NCBI RefSeq assembly: GCF_014654785.1
Contig: NZ_BNBD01000009.1
Location: 228,528-292,527 of the forward strand
Length of the DNA: 64,000 nucleotides
Source of the DNA: Streptomyces mashuensis
Lineage (GTDB): Bacteria > Actinomycetota > Actinomycetes > Streptomycetales > Streptomycetaceae
Direction of reading: 5' to 3'
In this document: positions 48,571 through 57,122 of the stretch, piece by piece
Numbering within the stretch: the stretch's first letter is position 1
Layout of the letters: every line of letters starts with the position of its first letter
Program-made: the position numbers and the translations under genes
Notes under the pieces: generated by a model
Database searches by the model: none
Seen by the model: only the letters and a program-made list of their open reading frames with translations
Told to the model about the DNA's origin: nothing

Positions 48571-51141
48571 GTGGCGGGCGAGTCCCCCGACAAGTCGGAG
48601 CAGCGTAAGTCGTCGGGGGAGACGACTGGCAGGGCCGGCAGTGAGCGCGACCCCAGGCTCGGCGTGGCCCGGGAATCCCGGACGGCGACGGATGCGCCGG
48701 ACACGACCGATACACCGGATGCGCCGGACACGGCGTCCGCGGCTGCAGAGAAGGCCGGGAACGGCGACGGCGGCAGCAACGGCAACGGCAATGGCAACGA
48801 CGGCGCGACCGACGGCAAGGGCAACGCCCGCCTGAAGGCGGCCGTGGCGGCCTGGGTGGCCGGCGAGGAGGACGAGGCGTCCTCGCCGTCGGCCGGCGAG
48901 GCACGCCCGAAGGCGGATGCCGAGGCGAAGCCGGAGCCGGAGGCGAAGGCGAAGGCCGAGGCCAAGGGGGAGCCCGAGGCCAAGCCCGGGCCCAGGACTG
49001 ACGCCGCGGCGGAGACCGCCGGTGAGAAGCCGGCCGGCGACAAGCCGGCGGCCGACCGTGCCACGGCCGTCTTCCGTACCGTCCGTCCGAAGGACGAGGC
49101 CAAGGGCGACGAGGACGAGGCGGGCGACGAGAAGCCTGCCGCCGGCCGGCCTGCGCCCGACAAGGCGACGGCCGTCTTCCGTACGGTGCGCCCGAAGGCC
49201 GACGCCTCCGGCACCTCCGACGCGGAGAAGAAGCAGCCGCAGGCCGACCGTGCCACGGCTGTCTTCCGTACCGTCACTCCCAAGGGCGACAACGCCCCCG
49301 ACGCAAAGCCGGAGACGAAGCCGGCTGCGACCGCCGGCCCCAAGGCGGAGCCGAAGAGCGAGCCCAAGGCCGAGCCCAAGGCTGCCCCCAAGGCGGAGGT
49401 CGAGGCCGGCTCCGAGCCCGCCGCCCGGAAGCCCGCCGCCGACCAGCCGACGGCCGTCTTCCGCGCCGTTCGCCCGGCCGACGCGAAGGCAGAGGCAAAG
49501 ACCGGCTCCAAGGCAGACCCCAAGGCCGACCCCGGGGCAGACTCCAAGACCGCCCCCAAGGGGGACTCCGGTGACCAGCCGACCGAGCTGCTGAAGGCGC
49601 CGAAGCCGGAGCCGGAGGGCAAGAGCCGCTTCGTCCCGCTGAAGAAGGACGACGCCCCGGCGAAGCCCGCTGCCAAGCCCGCAGCGAAGGCCGCCGCCCC
49701 CAAGGCCCCCGCCCCCAAGGCCCCGGCCTCCGCGCCGGCCGCGCCGCCGGCGCCGCCCAAGCCCGCCATCCCCGTGTCGGTGCCCCCGAAGGCCCCGGCC
49801 CCGGCCGGCGGCCCCGCCGCCGGCTCGCAGGGCCCCCAGGGCCCGCAGGCCCCGCTGGACCTGCTGGCACAGCTGACGAACACCCCGCCGCCGCCGGAGA
49901 CGCCGGTGCGGTCGGCCCTGCGGCGCGTGAAGATCTGGACGCCGCTGGTCGCCCTGCTGGCCGTCGTCTTCGTCGTCGTGCAGGCGTTCCGTCCGCTGCC
50001 GGCCCCCAAGCTGGCGCTGGGCGCGCACAAGTCGTTCACCTTCGCGGGCGACAAGCCCGACATGGCGTGGCCGTCGCAGGGCCAGTCCGCCGCGAAGGTG
50101 CTGGGCGCCGGTGACGTCGGTACGTCGGGCGAGCAGAAGCCCGTCCCGACGGCGAGCGTCGCGAAGGTCATGACGGCGTGGGTGATCCTCAAGGACCACC
50201 CGCTCAAGCCGGGCGAGAAGGGCCCGATGATCACGATCGACGCGCAGGCGGCCCGCGAGTCGCAGGCGAAGGACGAGTCGCGCCTGGTCGTCTCCGAGAA
50301 CCAGCAGTTCTCCGAGTACGACATGCTCCAGATGCTGCTCATCCCCTCCGGCAACAACATCGCGCGCCAGCTGGCCCGCTGGGACGCGAAGTCGGAGGAG
50401 GAGTTCGTCGCGAAGATGAACGCCGCCGCCAAGGACCTCGGGATGACGAACACCACGTACACCGACCCGAGCGGCCTGAAGGAGACGACCCGGAGCACGG
50501 CCGTCGACCAGGTGAAGCTGGCCGAGGTGGCGATCCAGAACAAGGTCGTCCGGGAGATCACCGGCAAGACCAACACCGACATCCCCGGCCTGTCGGAGCG
50601 CATCTACAACAACAACGACAAGCTGCTCGTCAAGCAGACCGGTGTGCTGGGCATCAAGACCGGCTCCAGCGGTCCGGCCGGCGGTGCGCTGATGTGGGCG
50701 GTGAAGAAGACGATCGACGGCAAGGAGCAGCTGATCGTCGGCGCCACCATGGACCAGCGCAACCCGAACTCCAATGACGCCAACGCCCACCTCGCCGTGG
50801 CACTGGACACCAGCTACAAGCAGACCCGGGCCATCCAGGACGCGCTCACCAAGACCACCGTGGTGAAGAAGGGCGACGTCGTCGGCTACGTCGACGACGG
50901 CCTGGGCGGCCGTACGCCGCTCGTCGTCACGAAGGACGTCGAGGCCGTGGGCTGGGCCGGGTTCACGACGAAGTTCGCGCTGGCGGACGGCGGCCGCAAG
51001 CTGCCGCACACGGCGAAGGCCGGTACGGAGGTCGGCGAGCTGACGGTGGGCACGGGCGCCGGGCAGGTGCGCGTCCCGGTGGCGCTGCAGAAGGACCTCG
51101 CCGAGCCGTCCTTCGGCGCCAAGCTGACCCGCATCAGCTGA
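48571..51141 (+). CDS. Membrane-bound D-alanyl-D-alanine carboxypeptidase with very long repeat-bearing N-terminal tail
   Basis: 856 residues from a GTG with GGAGG upstream. The first 450 are disordered Ala/Lys/Glu/Pro-rich sequence with five copies of a short motif like ATAVFRTVRPK or PTAVFRAVRP. A membrane helix (about 455-470) follows, so the tail is cytoplasmic, then an extracellular S11 peptidase domain with all three active-site motifs: SVAK (Ser near 528), SGN and KTG (near 695). It trims the last D-Ala from peptidoglycan pentapeptides. The Thr-centred repeats look like phosphorylation or FHA-docking sites; this is inference. A strong hairpin follows the gene. Confidence 0.93.
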   Translation: MAGESPDKSEQRKSSGETTGRAGSERDPRLGVARESRTATDAPDTTDTPDAPDTASAAAEKAGNGDGGSNGNGNGNDGATDGKGNARLKAAVAAWVAGEEDEASSPSAGEARPKADAEAKPEPEAKAKAEAKGEPEAKPGPRTDAAAETAGEKPAGDKPAADRATAVFRTVRPKDEAKGDEDEAGDEKPAAGRPAPDKATAVFRTVRPKADASGTSDAEKKQPQADRATAVFRTVTPKGDNAPDAKPETKPAATAGPKAEPKSEPKAEPKAAPKAEVEAGSEPAARKPAADQPTAVFRAVRPADAKAEAKTGSKADPKADPGADSKTAPKGDSGDQPTELLKAPKPEPEGKSRFVPLKKDDAPAKPAAKPAAKAAAPKAPAPKAPASAPAAPPAPPKPAIPVSVPPKAPAPAGGPAAGSQGPQGPQAPLDLLAQLTNTPPPPETPVRSALRRVKIWTPLVALLAVVFVVVQAFRPLPAPKLALGAHKSFTFAGDKPDMAWPSQGQSAAKVLGAGDVGTSGEQKPVPTASVAKVMTAWVILKDHPLKPGEKGPMITIDAQAARESQAKDESRLVVSENQQFSEYDMLQMLLIPSGNNIARQLARWDAKSEEEFVAKMNAAAKDLGMTNTTYTDPSGLKETTRSTAVDQVKLAEVAIQNKVVREITGKTNTDIPGLSERIYNNNDKLLVKQTGVLGIKTGSSGPAGGALMWAVKKTIDGKEQLIVGATMDQRNPNSNDANAHLAVALDTSYKQTRAIQDALTKTTVVKKGDVVGYVDDGLGGRTPLVVTKDVEAVGWAGFTTKFALADGGRKLPHTAKAGTEVGELTVGTGAGQVRVPVALQKDLAEPSFGAKLTRIS

Positions 51142-51218
51142 TCCACAGCAGCAGACCGCACCGGCCGGCCCGCATCAGCAGACCGCACCGGTCGGGCGGC
51201 ACCGGCCGGCGTGCCGCG

Positions 51219-51257
51219 CGGCTCCTGGTCCGTACGAGTGGTACGGACCAGGAGCCG
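51219..51257. terminator. Strong terminator hairpin after the DD-carboxypeptidase gene
   Basis: A perfect 17-bp stem with 5-base loop (GAGTG), beginning CGGCTCCTGG, 77 bases past the stop codon. A short direct repeat (AGCAGACCGCACCGG) lies between. Confidence 0.8.
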
Positions 51258-51386
51258 TCGCACGGCCGCCGGGCTCGGCCGGGGGACGGCGCCGGGGGCG
51301 TGTTAGCGTCGCGGGGGTTTTGCCCCGTGCCGTCCGCCCCGGCCGGGCGTCCGGGAGGATGTCCGGGAAGATGGGGAGATGCGGAC

Positions 51387-53339
51387 ATGCCGACGGCGGG
51401 GACATCAGGATTCCGGGGGGAAGACGGGGAGAGAGCAGTGACCACCGCGGGGCCGGTACGGGCCGGGCAGCCGGGAGAGCCGGGCGGCGAAGGAGCCGCG
51501 CCGGGTACCGCCGTACCCCAGGAGGACGGCGGGGCGGGGCGGCCCGCCTATCGCCGGCCGGCGTGGGCCGTCGTCCCCGGCCACCGGCGGCTGCGCACCG
51601 CCCGTCGCCGGCTCCTCACGGGCACCGTCGCCACCACCCTGGCGGTCGCCGCGGCGCTGCACGTCCTGTGGGTGCTGCTGTTCGCCAACAGCGGCGGTGA
51701 CCTCGCCGCGCAGGACGCGTGGGCCGAGTTCGCGCTCCAGCACCCCGACTCCGCGTACAACCTGGCCTGGTACGGCGGCATGCACCCCGTCTCGTACAGC
51801 GTCATCTCGCCGTACCTGATGGCGCTGCTGGGCGTGCGCACCACGATGATGATCGCCGGGACGGTCTCGGCCGGCCTCATCGCGATGATCGTCGAGCGCA
51901 GCCGGGCCGTGCGGCGCCCGCTGTGGCCCTCCCTGTACGGCGCGTTCGCGCTGGCCTGCAACGCCATATCGGGCCGGGTGACGTTCGGGCTGGGCATGAT
52001 GTTCGGCCTGGCGGCAGTCGCCGCGGTCTTCGCGTGGCCGGTGCGGTGGCGCACCGACGGCCGGTACCGCTGGGTGCGGGCCGCGCTGGCCGCGCTGTCG
52101 GCCGGGCTGGCCACGGCCTCCAGCCCCGTGGCGGGCCTCTTCGTCGGCGTCGTCGCCGCCGCGCTGTGGCTGGGCCGGCGCCGCCCGGCCGCGTACGCGC
52201 TGGGCGTGACGCCGGTGATCGTGGTCGCCCTGTCGGCGTGGCTGTTCCCCTTCTCCGGGCAGCAGCCGATGTCCTGGGCCTCGACGATCCTGCCGCTCCT
52301 GGCCGGTGTCTTCGGCTTCGTCTTCACGCCGTGGTCCTGGCGGACGGTGCGGACCGTCTCCGCCCTGTACGTGCTCGGCGTGCTGCTCGTGTGGCTGATC
52401 CCGTCCCAGATCGGCACGAACATCTCGCGCCTGGGCATGGTCTTCGGCGGCGTGGTGCTGGTCGCCGTGCTCACCGGCATGGAGCGGCCGGCCCGCGCCG
52501 ACCTGCTGCGCGGCGGCCGGACGTGGACGGCCGCGGTCCTCGCCCTCGTGACGTGCACCGCGTGGCAGACCACCAACTCGGTCAGCGACATCATCCACAC
52601 CACGCCCGCCGCCTCCTGGGCGCGCGCGGTCGCGCCGCTCGTCGACCGGTTGCAGCACGTGGACGCCACCCGTGGCCGCGTCGAGGTGGTGCCCGCGCGC
52701 AGCCACCGCGAGGCGTCCGCCCTGGCCCCGTACGTCAACCTGGCCCGGGGCTGGAACCGGCAGGCCGACCTGAAGCGGAACCCCCTCTTCTACGAGGAGG
52801 GCAGGCTCACCACCGACAGCTACCGCGCCTGGCTCAGCCGCTGGGCCGTGCACTACGTCGTGCTGCCCACCGGCGAGCCGGACAACGCGGCCGTCGAGGA
52901 GGCCAAGCTCGTCGCCCGGGAGCCCGAGTACCTGCGCCAGGTGTGGCAGGACGACAACTGGCGGCTCTTCGAGGTGAAGGACCCCACGCCGCTGGCCGAG
53001 CCGCCCGCCGTCGTGGAGCACGCCGACGCCGGCGAGCTGAGGATCACCGTGAAGAAGGCCGGCCCGGTGCTCATCCGCATCCCGTACTCGCCCTGGCTCG
53101 GCCTGCTCGACGACGACGGGAAGGCCGTGCAGCCGCCGAAGGCCGGCCCGCGCGGCGAGGCGCCGGTCAACCTGCACGGCTGCCTCGCCAAGGAGGTGCA
53201 GCAGCCGCCGGCGGCCGGCGAGCCCGAGGACGACTGGACGCTGCTGCGCGCCCCGCACGCCGGTACGTACCGGATCGCGGCCCCCTACAAGCTGCCGCGC
53301 GGCACGGGCTGCCCGGACGACCTCGCGGCGGCGCCGTAG
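51387..53339 (+). CDS. Polytopic membrane protein, GT-C glycosyltransferase-like
   Basis: About 650 residues (ATG 51387; a GTG at 51438 with GGGGAG is a good alternative). After a Gly/Pro-rich cytoplasmic leader there is a first helix (ATTLAVAAALHVLWVLLFA), then NSGGDLAAQDAWAEFALQHPD and a further ten or so membrane helices, and a soluble outer domain (about 450-650) with GWNRQADLKRNPLFYEEGRL and CLAKEV. The acidic residues in the first outer loop resemble the Asp motif of GT-C glycosyltransferases that use polyprenyl-phosphate sugars, but I cannot prove membership. Some databases call such proteins transporters. It sits between two strong terminators as a single gene. Confidence 0.7.
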   Translation: MPTAGTSGFRGEDGERAVTTAGPVRAGQPGEPGGEGAAPGTAVPQEDGGAGRPAYRRPAWAVVPGHRRLRTARRRLLTGTVATTLAVAAALHVLWVLLFANSGGDLAAQDAWAEFALQHPDSAYNLAWYGGMHPVSYSVISPYLMALLGVRTTMMIAGTVSAGLIAMIVERSRAVRRPLWPSLYGAFALACNAISGRVTFGLGMMFGLAAVAAVFAWPVRWRTDGRYRWVRAALAALSAGLATASSPVAGLFVGVVAAALWLGRRRPAAYALGVTPVIVVALSAWLFPFSGQQPMSWASTILPLLAGVFGFVFTPWSWRTVRTVSALYVLGVLLVWLIPSQIGTNISRLGMVFGGVVLVAVLTGMERPARADLLRGGRTWTAAVLALVTCTAWQTTNSVSDIIHTTPAASWARAVAPLVDRLQHVDATRGRVEVVPARSHREASALAPYVNLARGWNRQADLKRNPLFYEEGRLTTDSYRAWLSRWAVHYVVLPTGEPDNAAVEEAKLVAREPEYLRQVWQDDNWRLFEVKDPTPLAEPPAVVEHADAGELRITVKKAGPVLIRIPYSPWLGLLDDDGKAVQPPKAGPRGEAPVNLHGCLAKEVQQPPAAGEPEDDWTLLRAPHAGTYRIAAPYKLPRGTGCPDDLAAAP

Positions 53340-53350
53340 CCCCGGAGCGC

Positions 53351-53390
53351 CGAACGGGTGACCGTACGTATCCGTACGGTCACCCGTTCG
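53351..53390. terminator. Strong terminator hairpin after the membrane protein gene
   Basis: A perfect 18-bp stem with 4-base loop, beginning CGAACGGGTGACCG, only 11 bases past the stop codon. Confidence 0.82.
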
Positions 53391-53600
53391 CCATGTGCCC
53401 TCCCGCCCCCCTGGGACTCCCGTCGTCCACCCCGCTGACCTGCGCTTTCGGCCTTCCCGCCCGGCCGTGCCGGTGCCTCCGCTGAAGGGGTGTCAGAGTG
53501 CGCGGGCCCCCGAACGCCGCTTCGCTCGGTCAGAGGAGCGCGGATTCCCGACTCCTGATGCGGCACACGGGTGTGCCGCGTCCGCGCTCACGGAGGAAGC

Positions 53601-54209
53601 ATGCGTACTGCACGAATGCTCGCCGGGGCCGCCGCGACGGCAGCCGTGCTGGGGCTGCCGGTCGCCCCCGCGTTCGCCGACAACTTCGGGAAGCTGGAGA
53701 TCAGCCCGGGGACCGCGCAGCCCGGCGGCACGGTCACCGTCAACACCACGGCCTGCGGCGCGGACGGCCACGCCACGGCCGACGCCAGTGCCGTGGGCGG
53801 GCCGGCGTCGTTCGAGCTCAAGCCCGGCACGCACAAGGAGGTCGTGGTCGGCCAGTTCGACGTGCCCCGCTCGGCCAAGCCCGGCACCTACGGCATCGGC
53901 GCCAAGTGCTCCAACGGCAAGGAGGCCACCGGCGACCTGATCGTGAAGGCCACGGGCGGCGGAAAGACGAGCGGCGGGAACACGAGCGGCGGCAAGGAGG
54001 CCGGCACGGGCGGCAAGGAGTCGCCCATGCCGCGCACGTCGCACAGCAGCTCGCCGATGCCGCCCAGGGGCGGCATGAAGACCGGCCTCGGCGGCACGAA
54101 CGACGACTCCGGCACCGTGGAGATCGTGGCCGGGGCGGCCGTCCTGGGCGCCGTGGCCGTCGCCGGCACCTGGTTCCTGCGCCGCCGCGGCGGCAGCGAC
54201 CGGGTCTGA
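53601..54209 (+). CDS. Secreted, membrane-tethered surface protein, probable sortase partner
   Basis: 202 residues. The signal peptide (MRTARMLAGAAATAAVLGLPVAPAFA) is cleaved after AFA. The mature part starts NFGKLEISPGTAQPGGTVTV, a short beta-sandwich with two cysteines (TACGADG, AKCSNG). A Gly/Lys/Ser/Pro-rich stalk follows, then VEIVAGAAVLGAVAVAGTWFL and the charged tail RRRGGSDRV. That is the layout of a cell-wall sorting signal, but no LPxTG or LAxTG is present before the helix (the segment reads KTGLGGTNDDSG). ATG with GGAGG upstream. A class F sortase gene follows 18 bases later. Confidence 0.85.
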   Translation: MRTARMLAGAAATAAVLGLPVAPAFADNFGKLEISPGTAQPGGTVTVNTTACGADGHATADASAVGGPASFELKPGTHKEVVVGQFDVPRSAKPGTYGIGAKCSNGKEATGDLIVKATGGGKTSGGNTSGGKEAGTGGKESPMPRTSHSSSPMPPRGGMKTGLGGTNDDSGTVEIVAGAAVLGAVAVAGTWFLRRRGGSDRV

Positions 54210-54227
54210 CCGCGGACGGAGGCTCCG

Positions 54228-55091
54228 GTGCCCTCCGGTCCGCCCCTCGGCCCCCGGGCGCGCGCACGGCGCCCGGGCGCCGGGACCGGGCGCCGGCCGG
54301 GCGCCCCGGCCGCGTCGTGGGCCGCCGCCTGCCTCCGGGCGGGCGGCGGCACCACGGCGTCCCGCGGGCCGGGCCGCGCCGGCCCGCCCCCGCCCCGGCC
54401 CCCGTACGACACCCGGCTGAAGACCGTGATCGCCGTCGTGCTCGCGGTGGGGGTGCTGGCGGGCAGCTGGCTCATCGACCACGGCGCGCGGAAGCAGGGC
54501 CCGCCGCCGCAGCCCTCCGCGGCCGAGGCGTTCACCCGCTCCCGCGGGCCGCTGCTCGCCTGGGGCCGTGGCGAACGGCACGTACCGGCGCTGCCGCCCT
54601 CCCCGCCGACCCGTATCCGCATCCCTGCCATCCGCGTCGACGCGCCCCTCACGCCGCTCGGCCTGATGCCCGACCAGAGCCTGGCCAGCCCGCCGGAGGG
54701 CGACAAGAACCTCGCCGGCTGGTACGCGGGCGGGCCGGCGCCCGGCTCCGTCGGCACCGCGGTCGTCGCTGGCCACGTCGACACCGCCGGGGGTCCGGCC
54801 GTCTTCTACAACCTCGGCGCGCTGAAGAAGGGCGACACCGTGGAGGTCGCCCGGCACGACGGCCGCACCGCCGTCTTCGGCATCGACGCCATCGAGGTGT
54901 ACGCGCGGACGGCCTTCCCCTCCGACAAGGTCTACACGGCCGCCGGCCGCCCCGAACTCCGCCTGATCACCTGCGGCGGCGGCTTCTCCCAGGAGGAGGA
55001 CGCCTACCTCGGCAACGTCGTCGTCTACGCGCACCTCACCGGCGTCCGCCGCACACCGGGCCCCGCGGCCCAGGCCCTCCCCGCTGCCTAG
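54228..55091 (+). CDS. Class F sortase
   Basis: 287 residues from a GTG. A Pro/Arg-rich cytoplasmic leader is followed by a membrane helix (VIAVVLAVGVLAGSWLI) and the extracellular sortase barrel (IRIPAIRVDAPLTPLGLMPDQSL). Catalytic His is in VVAGHVDT and catalytic Cys in LITCGGG, with the supporting Arg expected further on. Sortases join surface proteins to other proteins or peptidoglycan; class F members in actinobacteria are poorly characterised. The preceding gene probably encodes its substrate or partner. It ends convergently with recQ, both stops lying in the palindrome CTAG (55088-55091). Confidence 0.9.
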   Translation: MPSGPPLGPRARARRPGAGTGRRPGAPAASWAAACLRAGGGTTASRGPGRAGPPPPRPPYDTRLKTVIAVVLAVGVLAGSWLIDHGARKQGPPPQPSAAEAFTRSRGPLLAWGRGERHVPALPPSPPTRIRIPAIRVDAPLTPLGLMPDQSLASPPEGDKNLAGWYAGGPAPGSVGTAVVAGHVDTAGGPAVFYNLGALKKGDTVEVARHDGRTAVFGIDAIEVYARTAFPSDKVYTAAGRPELRLITCGGGFSQEEDAYLGNVVVYAHLTGVRRTPGPAAQALPAA

Positions 55092-57046
55092 GCCGGGGCC
55101 TGGTCCTCGAACGGCTCCGTCTCCTGCGTCACCTCCCGGCCCGCCAGCACGTCGAGGATCTGCTGCCCGTACTTGGCGAGCTTGTTCTCGCCGACGCCGC
55201 CGACGGCCGACAGCGCCTCCAGGGAGCCGGGCCGGACCGTGGCGATCTCGCGGAGCGTCGCGTCGTGGAAGATGACGTACGCCGGGACGCCCTGCTCCCG
55301 CGCGGCCGCCGCCCGCCAGGCGCGCAGCCCCTCGAAGACCGGCACCGCCTCCGCCGGCAGGTCCACGACCGCCGCCCGCTTGCCCGAACCGCCGCCGCCC
55401 TTCGCGGACTTGGCGGCCCGGGCCGGCCGCGCCGGGTCGCGGCGCATCGGCACCTGCCGGCGCGAGCCCAGCACCTCGCCGCTGGCGTCGGTGAGCACCA
55501 GCGTGCCGTACTCGCCCTCGACGGCCAGCAGCCCCTGCGCCAGCAACTGCCGCACCACGCCCCGCCATTCGGCGGCGCTCAGCTCCGTGCCGATGCCGAA
55601 GACGGTGAGGGTGTCGTGGTCGTGCTGGACGACCTTCGCGGTCTTCTTGCCCAGCAGGATGTCGATGATCTGGCCCGCGCCGAACTTCTGCCGCCGCTCG
55701 CGCGCCAGCCGGTAGACCGCGGACAGGAACTTCTGCGCGGCGATCGTGCCGTCCCAGGTGGTGGGCGGGGTCAGGCACGTGTCGCAGTTGCCGCAGGAGG
55801 CGCCCCCGGGCTGCCCGAAGTAGGCCAGCAGCCGGGCCCGGCGGCACTCGACCGTCTCGCACAGCGCCAGCATCGCGTCCAGGTGCTGCCCGAGGCGGCG
55901 CCGGTGCGCGTCGTCGCCCTCCGACCCGTCGATCAGCTTGCGCTGCTGGACGACGTCCTGCAGCCCGTACGCCAGCCAGGCCGTCGACGGCAGGCCGTCA
56001 CGCCCGGCACGGCCGGTCTCCTGGTAGTAGCCCTCGACCGACTTGGGCAGGTCGAGGTGGGCGACGAAGCGCACGTCCGGCTTGTCGATGCCCATGCCGA
56101 ACGCGATCGTGGCCACCATGACGATGCCGTCCTCGCGCAGGAACCGCGCCTGGTTCGCCGCACGCGTCGCCGCGTCGAGACCCGCGTGGTACGGCAGGGC
56201 CTCGATGCCGTGCGAGACGAGGAAGGCCGCGGTGTCCTCGACGCCGCGGCGGGAGAGACAGTAGACGACGCCCGCGTCGCCCACGTGCTCCGTGCGCAGC
56301 AGCTCCAGCAGCTGCTTCCGGGCGTCGTCCTTGGGGACGATGCGGTACTGGATGTTGGGCCGGTCGAAGCTGGCGACGAACTGCCGGGCCCCGCCCAGGT
56401 TCAGCCGTGTGGCGATCTCCGCGCGCGTGGCCTCCGTGGCGGTCGCGGTCAGCGCGATGCGCGGCACGTCCGGCCAGCGCTCGTGCAGCGCCGACAGCGC
56501 CAGGTAGTCGGGGCGGAAGTCGTGGCCCCACTGCGCCACACAGTGGGCCTCGTCGATCGCGAACAGCGAGATCTTGCCGCGGTCGAGCAGCCGCAGCGTG
56601 GACTCCACGCGCAGCCGCTCCGGCGCGAGGTACAGCAGGTCGAGCTCGCCGGCCGCGAACTCGGCCTCCACCATGCGGCGTTCGTCCATGTCCTGCGTGG
56701 AGTTGAGGAAGCCGGCGCGCACGCCCAGCGCGCGCAGCGCGTCGACCTGGTCCTGCATGAGGGCGATCAGCGGCGACACGACGACGCCCACGCCGGGCCG
56801 CACCAGCGCCGGGATCTGGTAGCACAGCGACTTGCCGCCGCCCGTGGGCATCAGGACCAGGGCGTCCCCGCCCGCGACGACGTGCTCGACGATCGCCTCC
56901 TGGTCGCCGCGGAAGGCGTCGTAGCCGAAGACGCGGCGCAGGCAGCGCAGGGCATCGCTGTCGCGGGGATCGCCGGCGTGGTCGCCGGGGGCGCGGGAGT
57001 CGCCGGCGTGGTCGTCGGGGCTGATGGTTTCGGTGGGGGCGGCCAT
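55088..57046 (-). CDS. recQ: ATP-dependent DNA helicase RecQ
   Basis: 652 residues. The RecA-like lobes have Walker A PTGGGKS near residue 68, the DEAH box IDEAHCVAQWGHDFRPDY near 162, and helicase motif VI QETGRAGRDG. The RQC zinc-binding cysteines are in VECRRARLLAYFG and CGNCDTC. A C-terminal HRDC domain (VFEGLRAWRAAAAREQGVPAYVIF) closes it. It unwinds DNA in recombination repair. ATG at 57046; an ATG eight codons earlier is less likely. The gene follows the Mrr/TerD fusion gene on the same strand by 76 bases, so the two may be co-transcribed. Confidence 0.95.
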   Translation of the reverse strand: MAAPTETISPDDHAGDSRAPGDHAGDPRDSDALRCLRRVFGYDAFRGDQEAIVEHVVAGGDALVLMPTGGGKSLCYQIPALVRPGVGVVVSPLIALMQDQVDALRALGVRAGFLNSTQDMDERRMVEAEFAAGELDLLYLAPERLRVESTLRLLDRGKISLFAIDEAHCVAQWGHDFRPDYLALSALHERWPDVPRIALTATATEATRAEIATRLNLGGARQFVASFDRPNIQYRIVPKDDARKQLLELLRTEHVGDAGVVYCLSRRGVEDTAAFLVSHGIEALPYHAGLDAATRAANQARFLREDGIVMVATIAFGMGIDKPDVRFVAHLDLPKSVEGYYQETGRAGRDGLPSTAWLAYGLQDVVQQRKLIDGSEGDDAHRRRLGQHLDAMLALCETVECRRARLLAYFGQPGGASCGNCDTCLTPPTTWDGTIAAQKFLSAVYRLARERRQKFGAGQIIDILLGKKTAKVVQHDHDTLTVFGIGTELSAAEWRGVVRQLLAQGLLAVEGEYGTLVLTDASGEVLGSRRQVPMRRDPARPARAAKSAKGGGGSGKRAAVVDLPAEAVPVFEGLRAWRAAAAREQGVPAYVIFHDATLREIATVRPGSLEALSAVGGVGENKLAKYGQQILDVLAGREVTQETEPFEDQAPA

Positions 57047-57122
57047 GCAAGGAAGTCTAGGGGCGGCCACTGACAGTGACCGCCGGATCGCGGAACGAGA
57101 CCGGAAGGCCCAGGTCGGGCCG

